This document shows, in pieces, positions 24,977 through 33,506 of a stretch of DNA of 55,188 nt (position 1 is its first letter; each line of letters opens with the position of its first letter). Under the pieces are notes generated by a model that did not search any database, was not told the origin of the DNA, and saw only the letters and a list, made by a program, of their open reading frames with translations. The translations under genes and the position numbers were made by a program. Source of the stretch: Desulfosporosinus nitroreducens (GTDB lineage: Bacteria; Bacillota; Desulfitobacteriia; Desulfitobacteriales; Desulfitobacteriaceae); NCBI RefSeq assembly GCF_023897015.1, contig NZ_JAMHFY010000031.1, positions 1-55,188 on the forward strand, written 5' to 3'.

Positions 24977-25014
24977 AAAGGGAGGGATTGGCCAATAGGC
25001 AAATCCCTCCCTTT
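24977..25014 (+). terminator. Terminator of the homocysteine operon
   Basis: AAAGGGAGGGATT pairs with AATCCCTCCCTTT across a 12-base loop. The T run is short. Confidence 0.65.
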
Positions 25015-25044
25015 GATATTAGTTGGAAGTATAAACTGACTGTG

Positions 25045-25185
25045 TTAGTCAGTGATGATTTTCTGGAAGGTCTCGTCACGCAATCCTTGGCTACTATGAC
25101 ACTAAGTCATCATCGCATAAAGCCGACCAGGGATGTTCTAATCTCGATCATCCCTTTTGAGTCATGACCGTCGCTAATGGTTTGG
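25045..25185 (+). repeat. Dispersed structured repeat, copy 1
   Basis: This copy shares with 38472-38640 and with the complement of 47320-47500 the ordered blocks TTCTGGAAGGTC, ATCCTTGGCT, GACACT, CATCATCGC, GTTCTAATCTCGA and TGAGTCATGAC. It lies between terminators and has no coding capacity. It is more diverged than the other copies. Confidence 0.6.
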
Positions 25186-25230
25186 TGTCTAGACAAAATT
25201 TCTAAATTAAATTTAAAGACACAAAGAAAG

Positions 25231-25260
25231 AAACCTCCCCGTCGGGAGGTTTAAGTTTTT
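25231..25260 (+). terminator. Rho-independent terminator
   Basis: AAACCTCCC-CGTC-GGGAGGTTT followed by AAGTTTTT. Confidence 0.7.
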
Positions 25261-25481
25261 GCGCTAATGTCTTAAATTTCTTTTATATAACTGGTACAAT
25301 ACAAATTTAGCACGAATTGAAGGAGGAATCAATGCCCAGTTTTTAGGAGTTTTCAATAAAGGCAGTTAATTTGTTGGTTAAGCGAACTTTAAAGACTTTT
25401 TTATATAAATTCTAGAAATAGGAAGGAGACAATCTGTTGCATATAGAAATTATTGTAAAGGAGTGATATTTTCTGAAACGC

Positions 25482-26687
25482 ATGAGACTTATTCTTCTTA
25501 TTATAGGATTTTTATGTTTAGCATCAATGGGATGTGGGGTCCAATCGGTTATTTCATCAACTCCAATTCAAAATTCAAAGCAAGGCGCTGATGAAGTCGG
25601 AGAGTTATCCGACGCAACAAAAGCTAAACCCCCTGTCAAAAAAACGGTTACCCTAGTAGCGACTGGGGACATTCTGATGCATAATACTCAAATTGCATCA
25701 GGGCAACAGGCTGATGGATCATTCCAATTTGATTCCTTTTTCAAACCTGTTAGATCCTTGATTGAGTATGGAGATTATGCTTCAACTAACTTTGAAGCGG
25801 CAATGGCTGGTGGAGGTTCTGGGTACACCGGATATCCCAAGTTCAATAGTCCTGATGAAATGGCTGCGACTCTTAAAGAAGCAGGATATGACGTAGTTAT
25901 TACTTCGAATAACCATATATTAGACAGGGGTTACTTGGGAGCAATCCGGACCATGGGCGTGTTAAGAAATGCAGGTTTAGACATCGTTGGGACATATCAA
26001 AGCCAAGAAGAGAAGGAAAGCTTTTTAATTAAGGATCTAGACGGAATTCGCGTCGGTTATTTAGCATATAGTTATGGGACCAATGGTATCCCTGTACCAA
26101 AAGAACATCCCTATTTTTTTAATTTCATCAATAAAGAGACTGTTTTAAAGGAAATTAATCAATTAAGACCGAAAGTGGATGTTCTCGTTCTCGTATTGCA
26201 CTGGGGAGTTGAGTATAGCCTCCAGCCCACTGAGGAACAGCGAGAATTGGCACGGATATTTCTAGAGGCCGGAGTGGATGTCATCCTTGGCAGTCATCCA
26301 CATGTAATTCAGCCTATGGAAGTTATGAAAATCAATAATCAAGATAAGTTTGTTATTTACTCAATGGGCAATTTTATAGGAGATCAACGTGGAGTTGAAA
26401 GGAACAGTGGAGTTATTTTAAACTTAAACTTTCAAAAGGACATGTCGGGAGGACAAACCGTTCTGAAAAATGTATCGTATACTCCAACCTATTCACATAG
26501 CTATCTGGATAAAGGGCGCCGTCGTTTTCGCGTTGTAGCGGTCGAAGATGCAATTCGCAAGGTGCAGGAGGGGAAGGATCCTTATCTTAAAAGTTCAGAT
26601 TTGGCGGTTTTGAAACAAGTTCTGGCGCAGACGCAAAAGCAACTGGGTACGCCGTTTAATCGAACAGAGGAATCCAGTAATACTTAA
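25482..26687 (+). CDS. CapA-family lipoprotein
   Basis: A 401-residue member of the CapA/PgsA family (metallophosphatase-like, linked to poly-gamma-glutamate capsules). Residues 1-18 form a lipoprotein signal ending in ASMGC. From residue 55 the family blocks appear: VATGDILMHNTQ, FEAAMAGGG, ITSNNHILDRG, GTNGIPVP, LVLHWGVEY, LGSHPHVIQPMEV and YSMGNFIGDQ, which carry the expected Asp, Asn and His ligands. AAAGGAGTG lies 15 bases before this ATG; a CTG in frame at 25473 would be better spaced, so the real start may be there. Short ORF debris at 25332-25415 precedes it. No other capsule gene is adjacent. Confidence 0.87.
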   Translation: MRLILLIIGFLCLASMGCGVQSVISSTPIQNSKQGADEVGELSDATKAKPPVKKTVTLVATGDILMHNTQIASGQQADGSFQFDSFFKPVRSLIEYGDYASTNFEAAMAGGGSGYTGYPKFNSPDEMAATLKEAGYDVVITSNNHILDRGYLGAIRTMGVLRNAGLDIVGTYQSQEEKESFLIKDLDGIRVGYLAYSYGTNGIPVPKEHPYFFNFINKETVLKEINQLRPKVDVLVLVLHWGVEYSLQPTEEQRELARIFLEAGVDVILGSHPHVIQPMEVMKINNQDKFVIYSMGNFIGDQRGVERNSGVILNLNFQKDMSGGQTVLKNVSYTPTYSHSYLDKGRRRFRVVAVEDAIRKVQEGKDPYLKSSDLAVLKQVLAQTQKQLGTPFNRTEESSNT

Positions 26688-26708
26688 TCATAAGCCCCAA
26701 CATAAGTT

Positions 26709-26745
26709 AAAGGGATTAGCTATTCTAAGCTAATCCCTTTATTTG
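26709..26745 (+). terminator. Terminator after capA-like gene
   Basis: AAAGGGATTAGCT and AGCTAATCCCTTT form a 13-bp perfect stem followed by ATTTGTG. Confidence 0.8.
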
Positions 26746-26805
26746 TGTTCAAAAGCAACTTTTTGCCTTATTGAGCGTAGGAGGTTAGGGTTTATCAATT
26801 CCGAG

Positions 26806-26829
26806 ACACCCACTTTTTCAAGTGGGTGT
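26806..26829. terminator. Short perfect hairpin
   Basis: ACACCCACTT-TTTC-AAGTGGGTGT, followed by a pyrimidine-rich stretch. Confidence 0.55.
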
Positions 26830-26843
26830 TCCTTCCTTATTTT

Positions 26844-26938
26844 ACTTCGGTGGCGATAGTCTCCAGTGGAGAGTATCGCCGGGCGCCTTTCCCAATAGGA
26901 ACACTTGGCGCGAAGGAGGTAGACTCCCCCACCGAAGT
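26844..26938. repeat. Multi-branched palindromic element, intergenic copy
   Basis: A 95-base unit closed by ACTTCGGTGG/CCACCGAAGT. Inside are three hairpins: GGCGATA/TATCGCC with CTCCAGTGGAG at its tip, GCGCC/GGCGC around TTCCCAATAGGAAC, and GGAG/CTCC. The copy at 40027-40124 has the same layout, similar loop sequences and partly compensatory changes in the stems. Confidence 0.7.
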
Positions 26939-27069
26939 CTCGATGTTCAGCTCTAGCTGAACGAGTTCACTGTTTTCTGGGTTTTCCAGTTTAGTGATAT
27001 TTTTAAACTTTACACTATAGGATAAGTTGACAGTACTTTATTAATCGTCCAATCATAGGAGGGTTAAGT

Positions 27070-28125
27070 ATGAAACGAAATATAAAAGGGACATTCAATA
27101 GAGTACCTAATGGTAATTTCCTAAAAAAAAGCGAAACTAAAGACTATTTTCCAGAAGCTTGGTTTCAAATCGGTGGAAATAAGGAATCTAGTTGGAATTT
27201 CAAGCATGAACCTTGGGATATGTCAGCTTTGAAGATTAGTAATAATACTGCCATTCGCGCTGGGATCATCCAAAGTCCGGAGGCTTCTCTAGGGATTGAT
27301 AACGTTAAGGAATGGATCATTAAAATTATCCTAAAAGCAGATAGGCCTAATGCACAAGCTTATTTACGTATTTATCCCATCTCTTCAAAAGGGGATGTAG
27401 CTAAGCCTTGGGAGTATTGCTTTGGAGCCGGGGTGGAGCAGGAACAGTTTCAGCAAGTCATTAGTGCTGATTATGACGTGGATTTCTTACGTCTGGAGAC
27501 AGGGATTTTAGGGGAAGGGTCTCTCTGTATATACAAAATAATTGCATATTCTCTCTCTCCGAACCGTATGAAAAGGCGCGTGAAGAAGCCTAAGCAAGAG
27601 ATCCTGCATATAAATTCTATACAGACGATTGGAGAAATAATTAAACCGATTCAACTTGCTACCCCAATTCCCCTGAAGATTCCGGTCAATGTCCAAGCAC
27701 ATGTGAATGCTGATGTACGAAACCTGACGCCGATTCGAGACAAAGTGCAGATTTTCGGAAATAGCCAAGTTCCAATAGCGACATCAGCATCCGGACGAGT
27801 TCAAGTGGAGATTAACGGACATGGATTTTATGAAAGCCTCGAAGATGTTACCGCTAGTGATACAATATCCTCAACCATTACTCGCGATATTTCAGCACTT
27901 CTTCGTTGCTCCTTTGCTGTTTGCAATTTTGGAAGCAACCTCGCATATGTAGATGCAGAGCTTAGCCCTGACGGAATCCATTGGACTGCAGAGGATAATC
28001 CACACGAGGTCGGCCCCGGAAAACTAGTGATCATTTCCCCAAAAAAGTTTTTGCGATATACGAGACTAACGTACAAGGCAGAGAATTTAACTTCCTTGAG
28101 AATTTGGGTTCAAGCTCAAAACTAA
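27070..28125 (+). CDS. DUF6385-type protein
   Basis: A 351-residue protein with no signal peptide or membrane segment. The N-terminal 130 residues look like a carbohydrate-binding jelly roll (PEAWFQIGGNKESSWNFKHE, RAGIIQSP, AYLRIYPISSKG). The C-terminal 150 residues match the DUF6385 family (ADVRNLTPIRDKVQIFG, DGIHWTAEDN, then FLRYTRLTYKA ending IWVQAQN). A TAGGAGGG ribosome site precedes the ATG. The family is frequent in Desulfotomaculum-like spore formers and may be a spore-surface component, but this is inference. A decayed paralogue lies immediately downstream. Confidence 0.7.
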   Translation: MKRNIKGTFNRVPNGNFLKKSETKDYFPEAWFQIGGNKESSWNFKHEPWDMSALKISNNTAIRAGIIQSPEASLGIDNVKEWIIKIILKADRPNAQAYLRIYPISSKGDVAKPWEYCFGAGVEQEQFQQVISADYDVDFLRLETGILGEGSLCIYKIIAYSLSPNRMKRRVKKPKQEILHINSIQTIGEIIKPIQLATPIPLKIPVNVQAHVNADVRNLTPIRDKVQIFGNSQVPIATSASGRVQVEINGHGFYESLEDVTASDTISSTITRDISALLRCSFAVCNFGSNLAYVDAELSPDGIHWTAEDNPHEVGPGKLVIISPKKFLRYTRLTYKAENLTSLRIWVQAQN

Positions 28126-28206
28126 CAATATTCACATAACCTGTTAATATGTCATACTATCAGATTCTTAATTTTAGATTATAAATGCATTTAAGGTGGG
28201 ACGGAA

Positions 28207-28879
28207 ATGACTGATAAAAACCAAGTTTATAATAGTCATTTCCTATTAGAACAAGAGAGTAATCCCTATTTTCCAGATGGATGGGCTCAAACCAGTGGAG
28301 ACGGTGCAACTAAGTGGGAGTGGGTTTGCACCCCAAATGGTTCAAGAGCTATAAAGATTATGCATCCGTCGGGACCGAGAGCGGGGATTATTCTTGAGAA
28401 TAATGTTGTGATACCTGGTTAGTCCGCTTCCCATGCCTGTAGATATAAAAACTCCCATTAAAGCTGATGTACGTAATTTGATACCTTCCCGTGAGGGTAT
28501 AAAAATCTACAGCAGTAATAGAGACTCTATTGAGTCAACGTTGGATGGTTCCTTGCAAGTTAAAATGTCTGGAAGAAAGTATCTCCAAAGTGTTGAATCA
28601 GTGACTTCAGCTAATGTTTCTATTGCAACCATGCCAAAGGATGTGTCTGAGGTAACTGTCTTTTCCTATGCGGTTCATAATACGGGAACAGAAGTCGTCG
28701 TGGTACAATTACAAATAAGCCCAGATGGAGCAATCTGGACAGCAGATGATTTGGAATGCAAAATATTACCGGGAGCACTTTCAGCTTTTACCCCAAATCG
28801 TTTTCTTCGTTATGTCCGCCTTATTTATCGCTCTCAATCGCCCAACCCTTTAATTGTATGGTTTCAGGCCCAAGGATAG
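28207..28879 (+). pseudogene. DUF6385 paralogue with internal deletion and frameshift
   Basis: The 5' part (28207-28422) encodes 71 residues similar to the start of the upstream gene (YFPDGWAQTSGDGATKWEW, then GPRAGIILENN) and stops at TAG. The 3' part, in another frame from about 28412, resumes with VSPLPMPVDIKTPIKADVRN and continues to the DUF6385 end (DGAIWTADDLE, RYVRLIYRSQS, IVWFQAQG). About 120 residues present in the paralogue between these points are missing, so a deletion created the frameshift. The 3' part has a usable ATG at 28433 but no ribosome site. Confidence 0.7.
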
Positions 28880-28985
28880 GCGTTTTCACTTCAAAGGACC
28901 GTCCCTCGCTTCTCCTAAGAACATTACAAGGGAGTAGGAATATTATGGAGATGTGGAGGGAAGTTGATTTGGAGGAGAGATTTTT

Positions 28986-29291
28986 ATGGACGGACTAGCT
29001 TTGGTTTTTATGTTAGCGGTTCTGGTGGAGAAAGTCGTTGAGATTTTTAAAGATATAGTTTATGCTATTCCCTTTTTCCCGGATAAGTTTAGGCCCCTTA
29101 CTCTGGAACTTTTGAGTTTAGCATGTGGGGTTCTTCTTGCATTTCAGAGTGATATTAATGCCTTAGAATTATTAGATGTTAAGATCTCTAACCCCGGGGT
29201 AGGTATTGTGATTACCGGACTTGTTATAGGAAAGGGAGCAAATTTTGCACATGATTTTTTCCATTCGTTTAGTAAGGGTAATAAGCGATAG
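28986..29291 (+). CDS. Small membrane protein
   Basis: A 101-residue protein with three hydrophobic stretches: LALVFMLAVLVEKVVEIF, LELLSLACGVLLAF and GVGIVITGLVIGKGANF. The tail is basic (SFSKGNKR). GGAGGAGAG precedes the ATG. The arrangement resembles holin-like or phage-derived small membrane proteins found beside spore-coat genes, but I do not recognise a family. It sits at the end of the DUF6385 group and before a large repeat. Confidence 0.65.
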   Translation: MDGLALVFMLAVLVEKVVEIFKDIVYAIPFFPDKFRPLTLELLSLACGVLLAFQSDINALELLDVKISNPGVGIVITGLVIGKGANFAHDFFHSFSKGNKR

Positions 29292-29294
29292 AGG

Positions 29295-29735
29295 GGACTT
29301 GTATGACACAGCGCTCGGTCATACGACACAGAGCAAAATAACCGTTTAAGCGACTGGCTTTGGGGAGCGGGGTGCCGTCAGATGAGCCATCCGACGACCA
29401 TGGATGGTCTAGTGCCCCTGTAGCCCGAAGACACTGTCTTCGCACGGATTAGCCTTCTTGCAGGACGGCGAGAAAGGGCCGTGGCTCACTGGCCGCAGCG
29501 TACATCCCTGTACACTGCCCCGTGTTTCGGGTCGGTCGCTTAAACGGAAGTTTGCTAAGCTGCTTACGTAAAGACGTCGCGCTCGTGTCATACTGCGTCC
29601 CGGGCTTGGGTCCTGAGAACGGAAGGGTTGGGTGAAGGCATTTCATGTGCATCGTCAATGGATGTCTTATTGGGAACGCGCTTAACTGGAAGTTTGCTAA
29701 GCGACTTTCTTAGAGACGTTGCCTTACCTCCGATA
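29295..29735. repeat. Large structured non-coding repeat, copy 2
   Basis: About 440 bases without a credible gene, full of nested inverted repeats. CCGTTTAAGCGAC (29342-29354) is repeated in inverse at 29536-29548; GTATGACACAGCGC (about 29301) is matched by GCGCTCGTGTCATAC (about 29579); GCCCGAAGACACTGTCTTCGC (29423-29443) is a palindrome whose exact complement recurs at 38681-38701. The complement strand contains TTCTCGCC, GGCTACAGGG and GACCATC blocks in the order seen at 38.5 kb. GAAGTTTGCTAAGC occurs twice. Open frames on the minus strand here are by-products. Confidence 0.6.
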
Positions 29736-29740
29736 TTTTC

Positions 29741-30322
29741 TTAGAATCGAAAGTCGTTTGTAAGATTAACTGGATTTGTGCAAGTCATAGATTCGGACAT
29801 AACACATACTCCTTTTGCCCCTGTTTTTTTAATATCCTCTATTTTATCTTTTGTAATTCCGCCAATAGCAAAAACAGGGATCGTGACTGAAGCACAGACT
29901 TCTTTAAGAAATGAAAGCCCTCTTGGAGGAACACCTTTTTTACAGTCTGTAGAGAATATATGCCCTGCAATTATGTAGGAAGCACCTAATGCTTGTGCTT
30001 CCTTGGCTTCAGGCACCGAGTGCACTGAGGCGCCAAATGTAAGTTCGCTGACTTCGCTTTTATAGAGTCTTAAGTCAGAGAGTGATAAATGGATATTTTT
30101 AAGTTTCAGTTTAGTGGCGGTAGTAATATTATTATTGATCATAAGGGTGACATCATGCAAGTTGCAGATTTCATTTACTTTAGAAGCCAGGTATTCATAT
30201 TCTGTCAAGCCCAAGTCTTTTTCTCTCAACATGATGGCATGGGGTTTTCCTTTAGCCAATTGACTTATTCGACTTAAATAATCATCTTTGCAATTTTTTC
30301 GATTGGTTACACAAATTAACAT
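29741..30322 (-). CDS. thiE: Thiamine phosphate synthase ThiE/TenI-like
   Basis: A 193-residue TIM-barrel protein of the ThiE/TenI family, last gene of a thiSFGHE operon. Visible features are AIMLREKDLGL at strand 2, NIHLSLSDLRL, GASVHSVPEA, YIIAGHIFSTDCKKGVPPRG and VFAIGGITKDKI, which form the phosphate- and pyrimidine-binding loops. ThiE joins HMP-PP and the thiazole phosphate; TenI-type members aromatise the thiazole. The KKGVPPRG loop is typical of TenI-like proteins in clostridial thi operons, so either role is possible. It lies 9 bases after thiH. Confidence 0.82.
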   Translation of the reverse strand: MLICVTNRKNCKDDYLSRISQLAKGKPHAIMLREKDLGLTEYEYLASKVNEICNLHDVTLMINNNITTATKLKLKNIHLSLSDLRLYKSEVSELTFGASVHSVPEAKEAQALGASYIIAGHIFSTDCKKGVPPRGLSFLKEVCASVTIPVFAIGGITKDKIEDIKKTGAKGVCVMSESMTCTNPVNLTNDFRF

Positions 30323-30331
30323 ATGTTTTCT

Positions 30332-31486
30332 CTAAACCCTTATATAATCTGTATAAACTGGCTGTAGCCCTCGGTTGAGAATCATTTGATGTACTTCGCT
30401 CACACTTCGTGAGTCGGAAATTTCAAATTGTTCGTCCCCTTTTTCATCTTCTTTATGTCCTCCAACCCCGACACATACGCCTGCAGATATTTTTGTAGCC
30501 ACCATTCCTATGACGTTATCGCGAAAACCCGCTCTTTCTCTGGTGGAAATTGTAATACCGGCAAAGGGCATGAACAAGCGATAGGCAAGCATCACCTGTA
30601 AAAGTTGCTTTTCATGGACATCATTGGGGTTGTTTTTCTCGTTATTGATATATGGCCTTAGACGTGGGGTTGAGAAGGAGATCTCAGCGTGGGGATATTT
30701 TTGCTGAATGAAAAATGCATGCAGGCCTACAGCAAAGGCATCCTTCCGGAAGTTATCCAGCCCAAGCAGTGCTCCAAAAGCAACTCCTCTCATTCCACTT
30801 AATAAGGCACGTTCTTGTGAATTGAAACGATAGGGGAAAATTCTTTTTGGCCCGCTTAAATGTACTTGTTCATACTTATCCGTATTATAGGTTTCCTGGT
30901 AAACGGACACAAAATCTGCACCACAGGCTTTTAGCAATGAATATTCATCAGTATTTAGAGGATATATCTCAATGCCAACGGTAGAAAAATAGTTAGCTGC
31001 CAATCTAATTGCTTCGCCAATATACTCTACCCCAGATTTATGTCGAGATTCTCCTGTTAAAATCAAGATTTCTTTCAAACCTGTCCGCGCTACTTCTTTA
31101 AGTTCTTCTTCAATCTCTGCAAAGGAAAGCATCCCTCGTTTTATTTTGTTATGGCAGTTGAATCCACAGTATATGCAATGGTTTTCACAATAGTTAGAAA
31201 TGTATAATGGAGTAAATATGCTAACAGAATTACCAAAATGCCTTTTTGTTTTTGTTGTAGCTTTACTCGCCATATCTTCTAAATAGGGCATAGCTGCAGG
31301 AGATAATATTGCCGCATAGTCTTCTAGCGTTAGCAGATCTTTCATCAGTGCTCTTTCTACATCTTTACTTGTATATTGATGATAATCATATTTATTTACT
31401 AGTGCTAATACTTTTTCCATAATATCTGAATCAATGGCTTCCATTCCATCTAAATAGTTCAGATGATTTACATGCTCTGATTTCAT
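30332..31486 (-). CDS. thiH: 2-iminoacetate synthase ThiH
   Basis: A 384-residue radical SAM enzyme that cleaves tyrosine to give dehydroglycine for the thiazole ring. The cluster motif CENHCIYCGF (CxxxCxxC) lies at about residues 98-107. Other ThiH features are LYISNYC, EILILTGESRHKSGVEYI, SVYQETYNTDKYEQVHLSGP, SFSTPRLRP and ISTRERAGFRDN. The ATG at 31486 starts two bases after thiG. The length is normal for the family. Confidence 0.93.
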   Translation of the reverse strand: MKSEHVNHLNYLDGMEAIDSDIMEKVLALVNKYDYHQYTSKDVERALMKDLLTLEDYAAILSPAAMPYLEDMASKATTKTKRHFGNSVSIFTPLYISNYCENHCIYCGFNCHNKIKRGMLSFAEIEEELKEVARTGLKEILILTGESRHKSGVEYIGEAIRLAANYFSTVGIEIYPLNTDEYSLLKACGADFVSVYQETYNTDKYEQVHLSGPKRIFPYRFNSQERALLSGMRGVAFGALLGLDNFRKDAFAVGLHAFFIQQKYPHAEISFSTPRLRPYINNEKNNPNDVHEKQLLQVMLAYRLFMPFAGITISTRERAGFRDNVIGMVATKISAGVCVGVGGHKEDEKGDEQFEISDSRSVSEVHQMILNRGLQPVYTDYIRV

Positions 31487-31488
31487 AA

Positions 31489-32256
31489 CTAGTCCTCCAA
31501 AAATCCAGTCAAAGGACTGGATGCCTCTGCTCGATAATTTAATACTCTTCCTAAGCCTGCCAGAAAAGCTGCTCGACCTGCTTCTATAGCCAGTTTAAAT
31601 GCTTTAGCCATTAAAGCAACATCATTTGCTGTTGCGACTGCAGTATTACACATAATAGCATCGACCCCCATTTCCATAGCTTCACAGGCTTGAGATGGCC
31701 GACCTATACCAGCATCTACGATAATCGGCAAATCTATTTCATCGACTAAGATTTGTATAAAATCTTTGGTGCATAACCCCTTATTGCTTCCGATGGGCGC
31801 ACCTAAAGGCATCACGGATGCGGCACCGGCATTTGCCAATGATCTAGCAACATTTAAATCTGGATAGATATAGGGCATAACAATAAATCCCTCCTTAGCG
31901 AGAATTTCTGTTGCTTTTATTGTTTCATAGTTATCCGGCATTAAATATTTGGAATCATGAATCACTTCCAATTTGATAAAATCTCCGCAGCCGATTTCTC
32001 TTGCCAGACGTGCAATTCGAACAGCTTCTGCAGCATTTCTTGCACCGGAGGTGTTTGGTAATAATGTTATTCCTTTTGGTATATAAGCCAAGATATTTTC
32101 TTGACCGTCTAAATTAGCACGACGCAAGGCAAGAGTTACTATTTCAACTCCTCCATTTTCAATAACTGCATTTGTTAAATCCAGAGAAAACTTACCTGAT
32201 CCAAGGATAAATCTTGATTGAAACTCATGTCCGCCAATCATTAATTTTTCGCTCAC
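31489..32256 (-). CDS. thiG: Thiazole synthase ThiG
   Basis: A 255-residue TIM barrel that assembles the thiazole phosphate from deoxyxylulose phosphate, dehydroglycine and ThiS thiocarboxylate. I place the start at the GTG at 32256 (AAGGGTG upstream, VSEKLMIGG). Key segments are [28 protein letters not shown], the Schiff-base Lys in [22 protein letters not shown] and [18 protein letters not shown]. It lies between thiF and thiH with close spacing. Confidence 0.93.
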   Translation of the reverse strand: MSEKLMIGGHEFQSRFILGSGKFSLDLTNAVIENGGVEIVTLALRRANLDGQENILAYIPKGITLLPNTSGARNAAEAVRIARLAREIGCGDFIKLEVIHDSKYLMPDNYETIKATEILAKEGFIVMPYIYPDLNVARSLANAGAASVMPLGAPIGSNKGLCTKDFIQILVDEIDLPIIVDAGIGRPSQACEAMEMGVDAIMCNTAVATANDVALMAKAFKLAIEAGRAAFLAGLGRVLNYRAEASSPLTGFLED

Positions 32257-32272
32257 TCCAAAACACCCTTTC

Positions 32273-33076
32273 TTAAATATCTTCAATACCTAACAATAAG
32301 CGAAGAACCAAATTAGCCTGATGTCCGGCACAGATTTGAACTCTAGGCGCCATCAAGCCTTTTCCGATTTCTGCACCGTTTTCCATATCTCCACAAACAT
32401 ATAAACGTTTCATAGGCTTCATCGTCTTAATTAAATTGGAACTTTCATATCCTGCCATGCCGGAAGCTGAGACTATTTTGATATTAGGAAGCTGATTTAA
32501 GGCTAAATTCACCAGCATTGATTTCGCTTCCGGTTGATCAAATGCTTCGCAGATAATATCATAACCATTGAATAGCTCCAGAATATTTGCTTCTGTAACT
32601 TTTTTATTTTGAGTTTCTATCTTAATAAAGGGGTTAATTTCCTTAAGTTGCTTGTTTAGTGCCACAGTCTTTGGCATTCCCAAATGACTGATATAATAAT
32701 TTTGTCGATTCAAGTTGCTTGGCTCAACAATATCAAAGTCTACTAAAAGCAACTCTCCCACACCAATTCTGGCAAGCATAACTGCAATATTGGACCCGAG
32801 GCCGCCTAATCCAGCTATGGCTACCTTGCCTTTTTTTATTCTTTTGTGTACAGTTGGCGTATGCCTGGCCATCATCATGCTCTCGAGTTCTGCCTTTTTA
32901 GGCATGGTACCTTTGCGAATGATGGTTAATGTATCATTCGCAGATAATTTGCAGTCGTTTTCTATTTGAAAACCATTTAAGATTACGATATCTGTCTCGT
33001 TCCCGATTTGTTCTCTTGCCTCAAATGCTGTCTGATAAGTTAGGTCCATCTTTTTTCCATTGATTTCTATTATCAT
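32273..33076 (-). CDS. thiF: ThiS adenylyltransferase ThiF with N-terminal ThiS-like domain
   Basis: A 267-residue protein. The start is the ATG at 33076 behind GGAGGC; only one base separates it from the thiS stop. Residues 1-57 resemble a ThiS-like ubiquitin fold ([32 protein letters not shown]) without the C-terminal Gly-Gly. Residues 70-265 are the E1-like adenylation domain: [14 protein letters not shown] nucleotide loop, [15 protein letters not shown], and [11 protein letters not shown]. It activates ThiS for sulfur transfer. The fused carrier-like domain is seen in clostridial ThiF proteins and may be regulatory. Confidence 0.9.
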   Translation of the reverse strand: MIIEINGKKMDLTYQTAFEAREQIGNETDIVILNGFQIENDCKLSANDTLTIIRKGTMPKKAELESMMMARHTPTVHKRIKKGKVAIAGLGGLGSNIAVMLARIGVGELLLVDFDIVEPSNLNRQNYYISHLGMPKTVALNKQLKEINPFIKIETQNKKVTEANILELFNGYDIICEAFDQPEAKSMLVNLALNQLPNIKIVSASGMAGYESSNLIKTMKPMKRLYVCGDMENGAEIGKGLMAPRVQICAGHQANLVLRLLLGIEDI

Positions 33077-33077
33077 A

Positions 33078-33272
33078 TTAGCCTCCACCCACAAATCTAA
33101 CAATCTCGAGAGTATCTTCGTCGTAAAGGATAACATTCTTGTAAGCTGATCTCGGAATAATCTCCCCATTTCGTTCTACAGCAATAGTATTAATATCAAA
33201 GCTTTGGGCTTTTAAAAAATTCAATAAAGTTGTATTTTCAGCTAATAAAATGATAGTACCATTTACTTTCAT
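33078..33272 (-). CDS. thiS: Sulfur carrier protein ThiS
   Basis: A 64-residue ubiquitin-like protein with start at the ATG at 33272, behind AAGGAGGC. It reads MKVNGTIILLAENTTLLNFL and ends IVRFVGGG, the C-terminal Gly-Gly needed for adenylation and thiocarboxylation (here with one additional Gly). It is the first gene of thiSFGHE, preceded by a leader with a hairpin and a SigA promoter. Confidence 0.9.
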   Translation of the reverse strand: MKVNGTIILLAENTTLLNFLKAQSFDINTIAVERNGEIIPRSAYKNVILYDEDTLEIVRFVGGG

Positions 33273-33296
33273 TGTCTGCCTCCTTAAAAATTCATA

Positions 33297-33351
33297 TAAA
33301 AAAGCACAAAATAAACTATACACCCTTTCGGTGGTGTACCCCATTTTGTGC
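33297..33351 (-). promoter_or_regulatory. Terminator-like leader hairpin of the thi operon
   Basis: On the minus strand GCACAAAAT (33351-33343) pairs with ATTTTGTGC (33312-33304) followed by TTTTTT, enclosing a second small hairpin TACACC/GGGTGTA. It lies between the promoter and thiS, so it could attenuate the operon. The CTGAGA core of a TPP riboswitch is absent. Confidence 0.55.
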
Positions 33352-33372
33352 TTTTTTTATTTATTTAGGGTT

Positions 33373-33401
33373 ATATTATATCGCGCTATTGTTTTAGTCA
33401 A
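33373..33401 (-). promoter_or_regulatory. SigA-type promoter of thiSFGHE
   Basis: Read on the minus strand: TTGACT (33401-33396), 17 bases, TAATAT (33378-33373). Distance to the thiS ATG is about 100 bases. Confidence 0.7.
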
Positions 33402-33506
33402 GTCTAATGTCAGTCAGTTTTTCACTTTTACTTCCTGTTTCCAACTACACTATAAGGAATCGCCTTCACTTTCCCCATCCCCATTCGACTAGATTTGGGC
33501 TGGGAT

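Noticed and set aside
25332-25415. Good ribosome site and ATG followed by a four-codon frame ending in TAG, then an open frame for 22 more codons; amber read-through (pyrrolysine) considered
   Set aside because: No recognisable protein family, no PYLIS-like structure evident, and one coincidence is not enough; more likely ORF debris before the CapA gene.
26844-26938. tRNA gene or tRNA-like element because of the cloverleaf-like fold
   Set aside because: No TTCGA T-arm, no CCA end and a 10-bp acceptor-like stem; the second copy in a coding sequence supports a repeat instead.
28420-28422. TAG between the two DUF6385 paralogue parts as a possible recoding site
   Set aside because: The downstream homologous part is in another frame and about 120 residues are missing, so a deletion explains it.
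29409-29658. Minus-strand open frames of 60-69 codons
   Set aside because: They lie in inverted repeats, lack ribosome sites and have no protein features.
33297-33480. TPP riboswitch expected upstream of thiS
   Set aside because: The CTGAGA core and the conserved TPP stems are absent in the leader on the minus strand.
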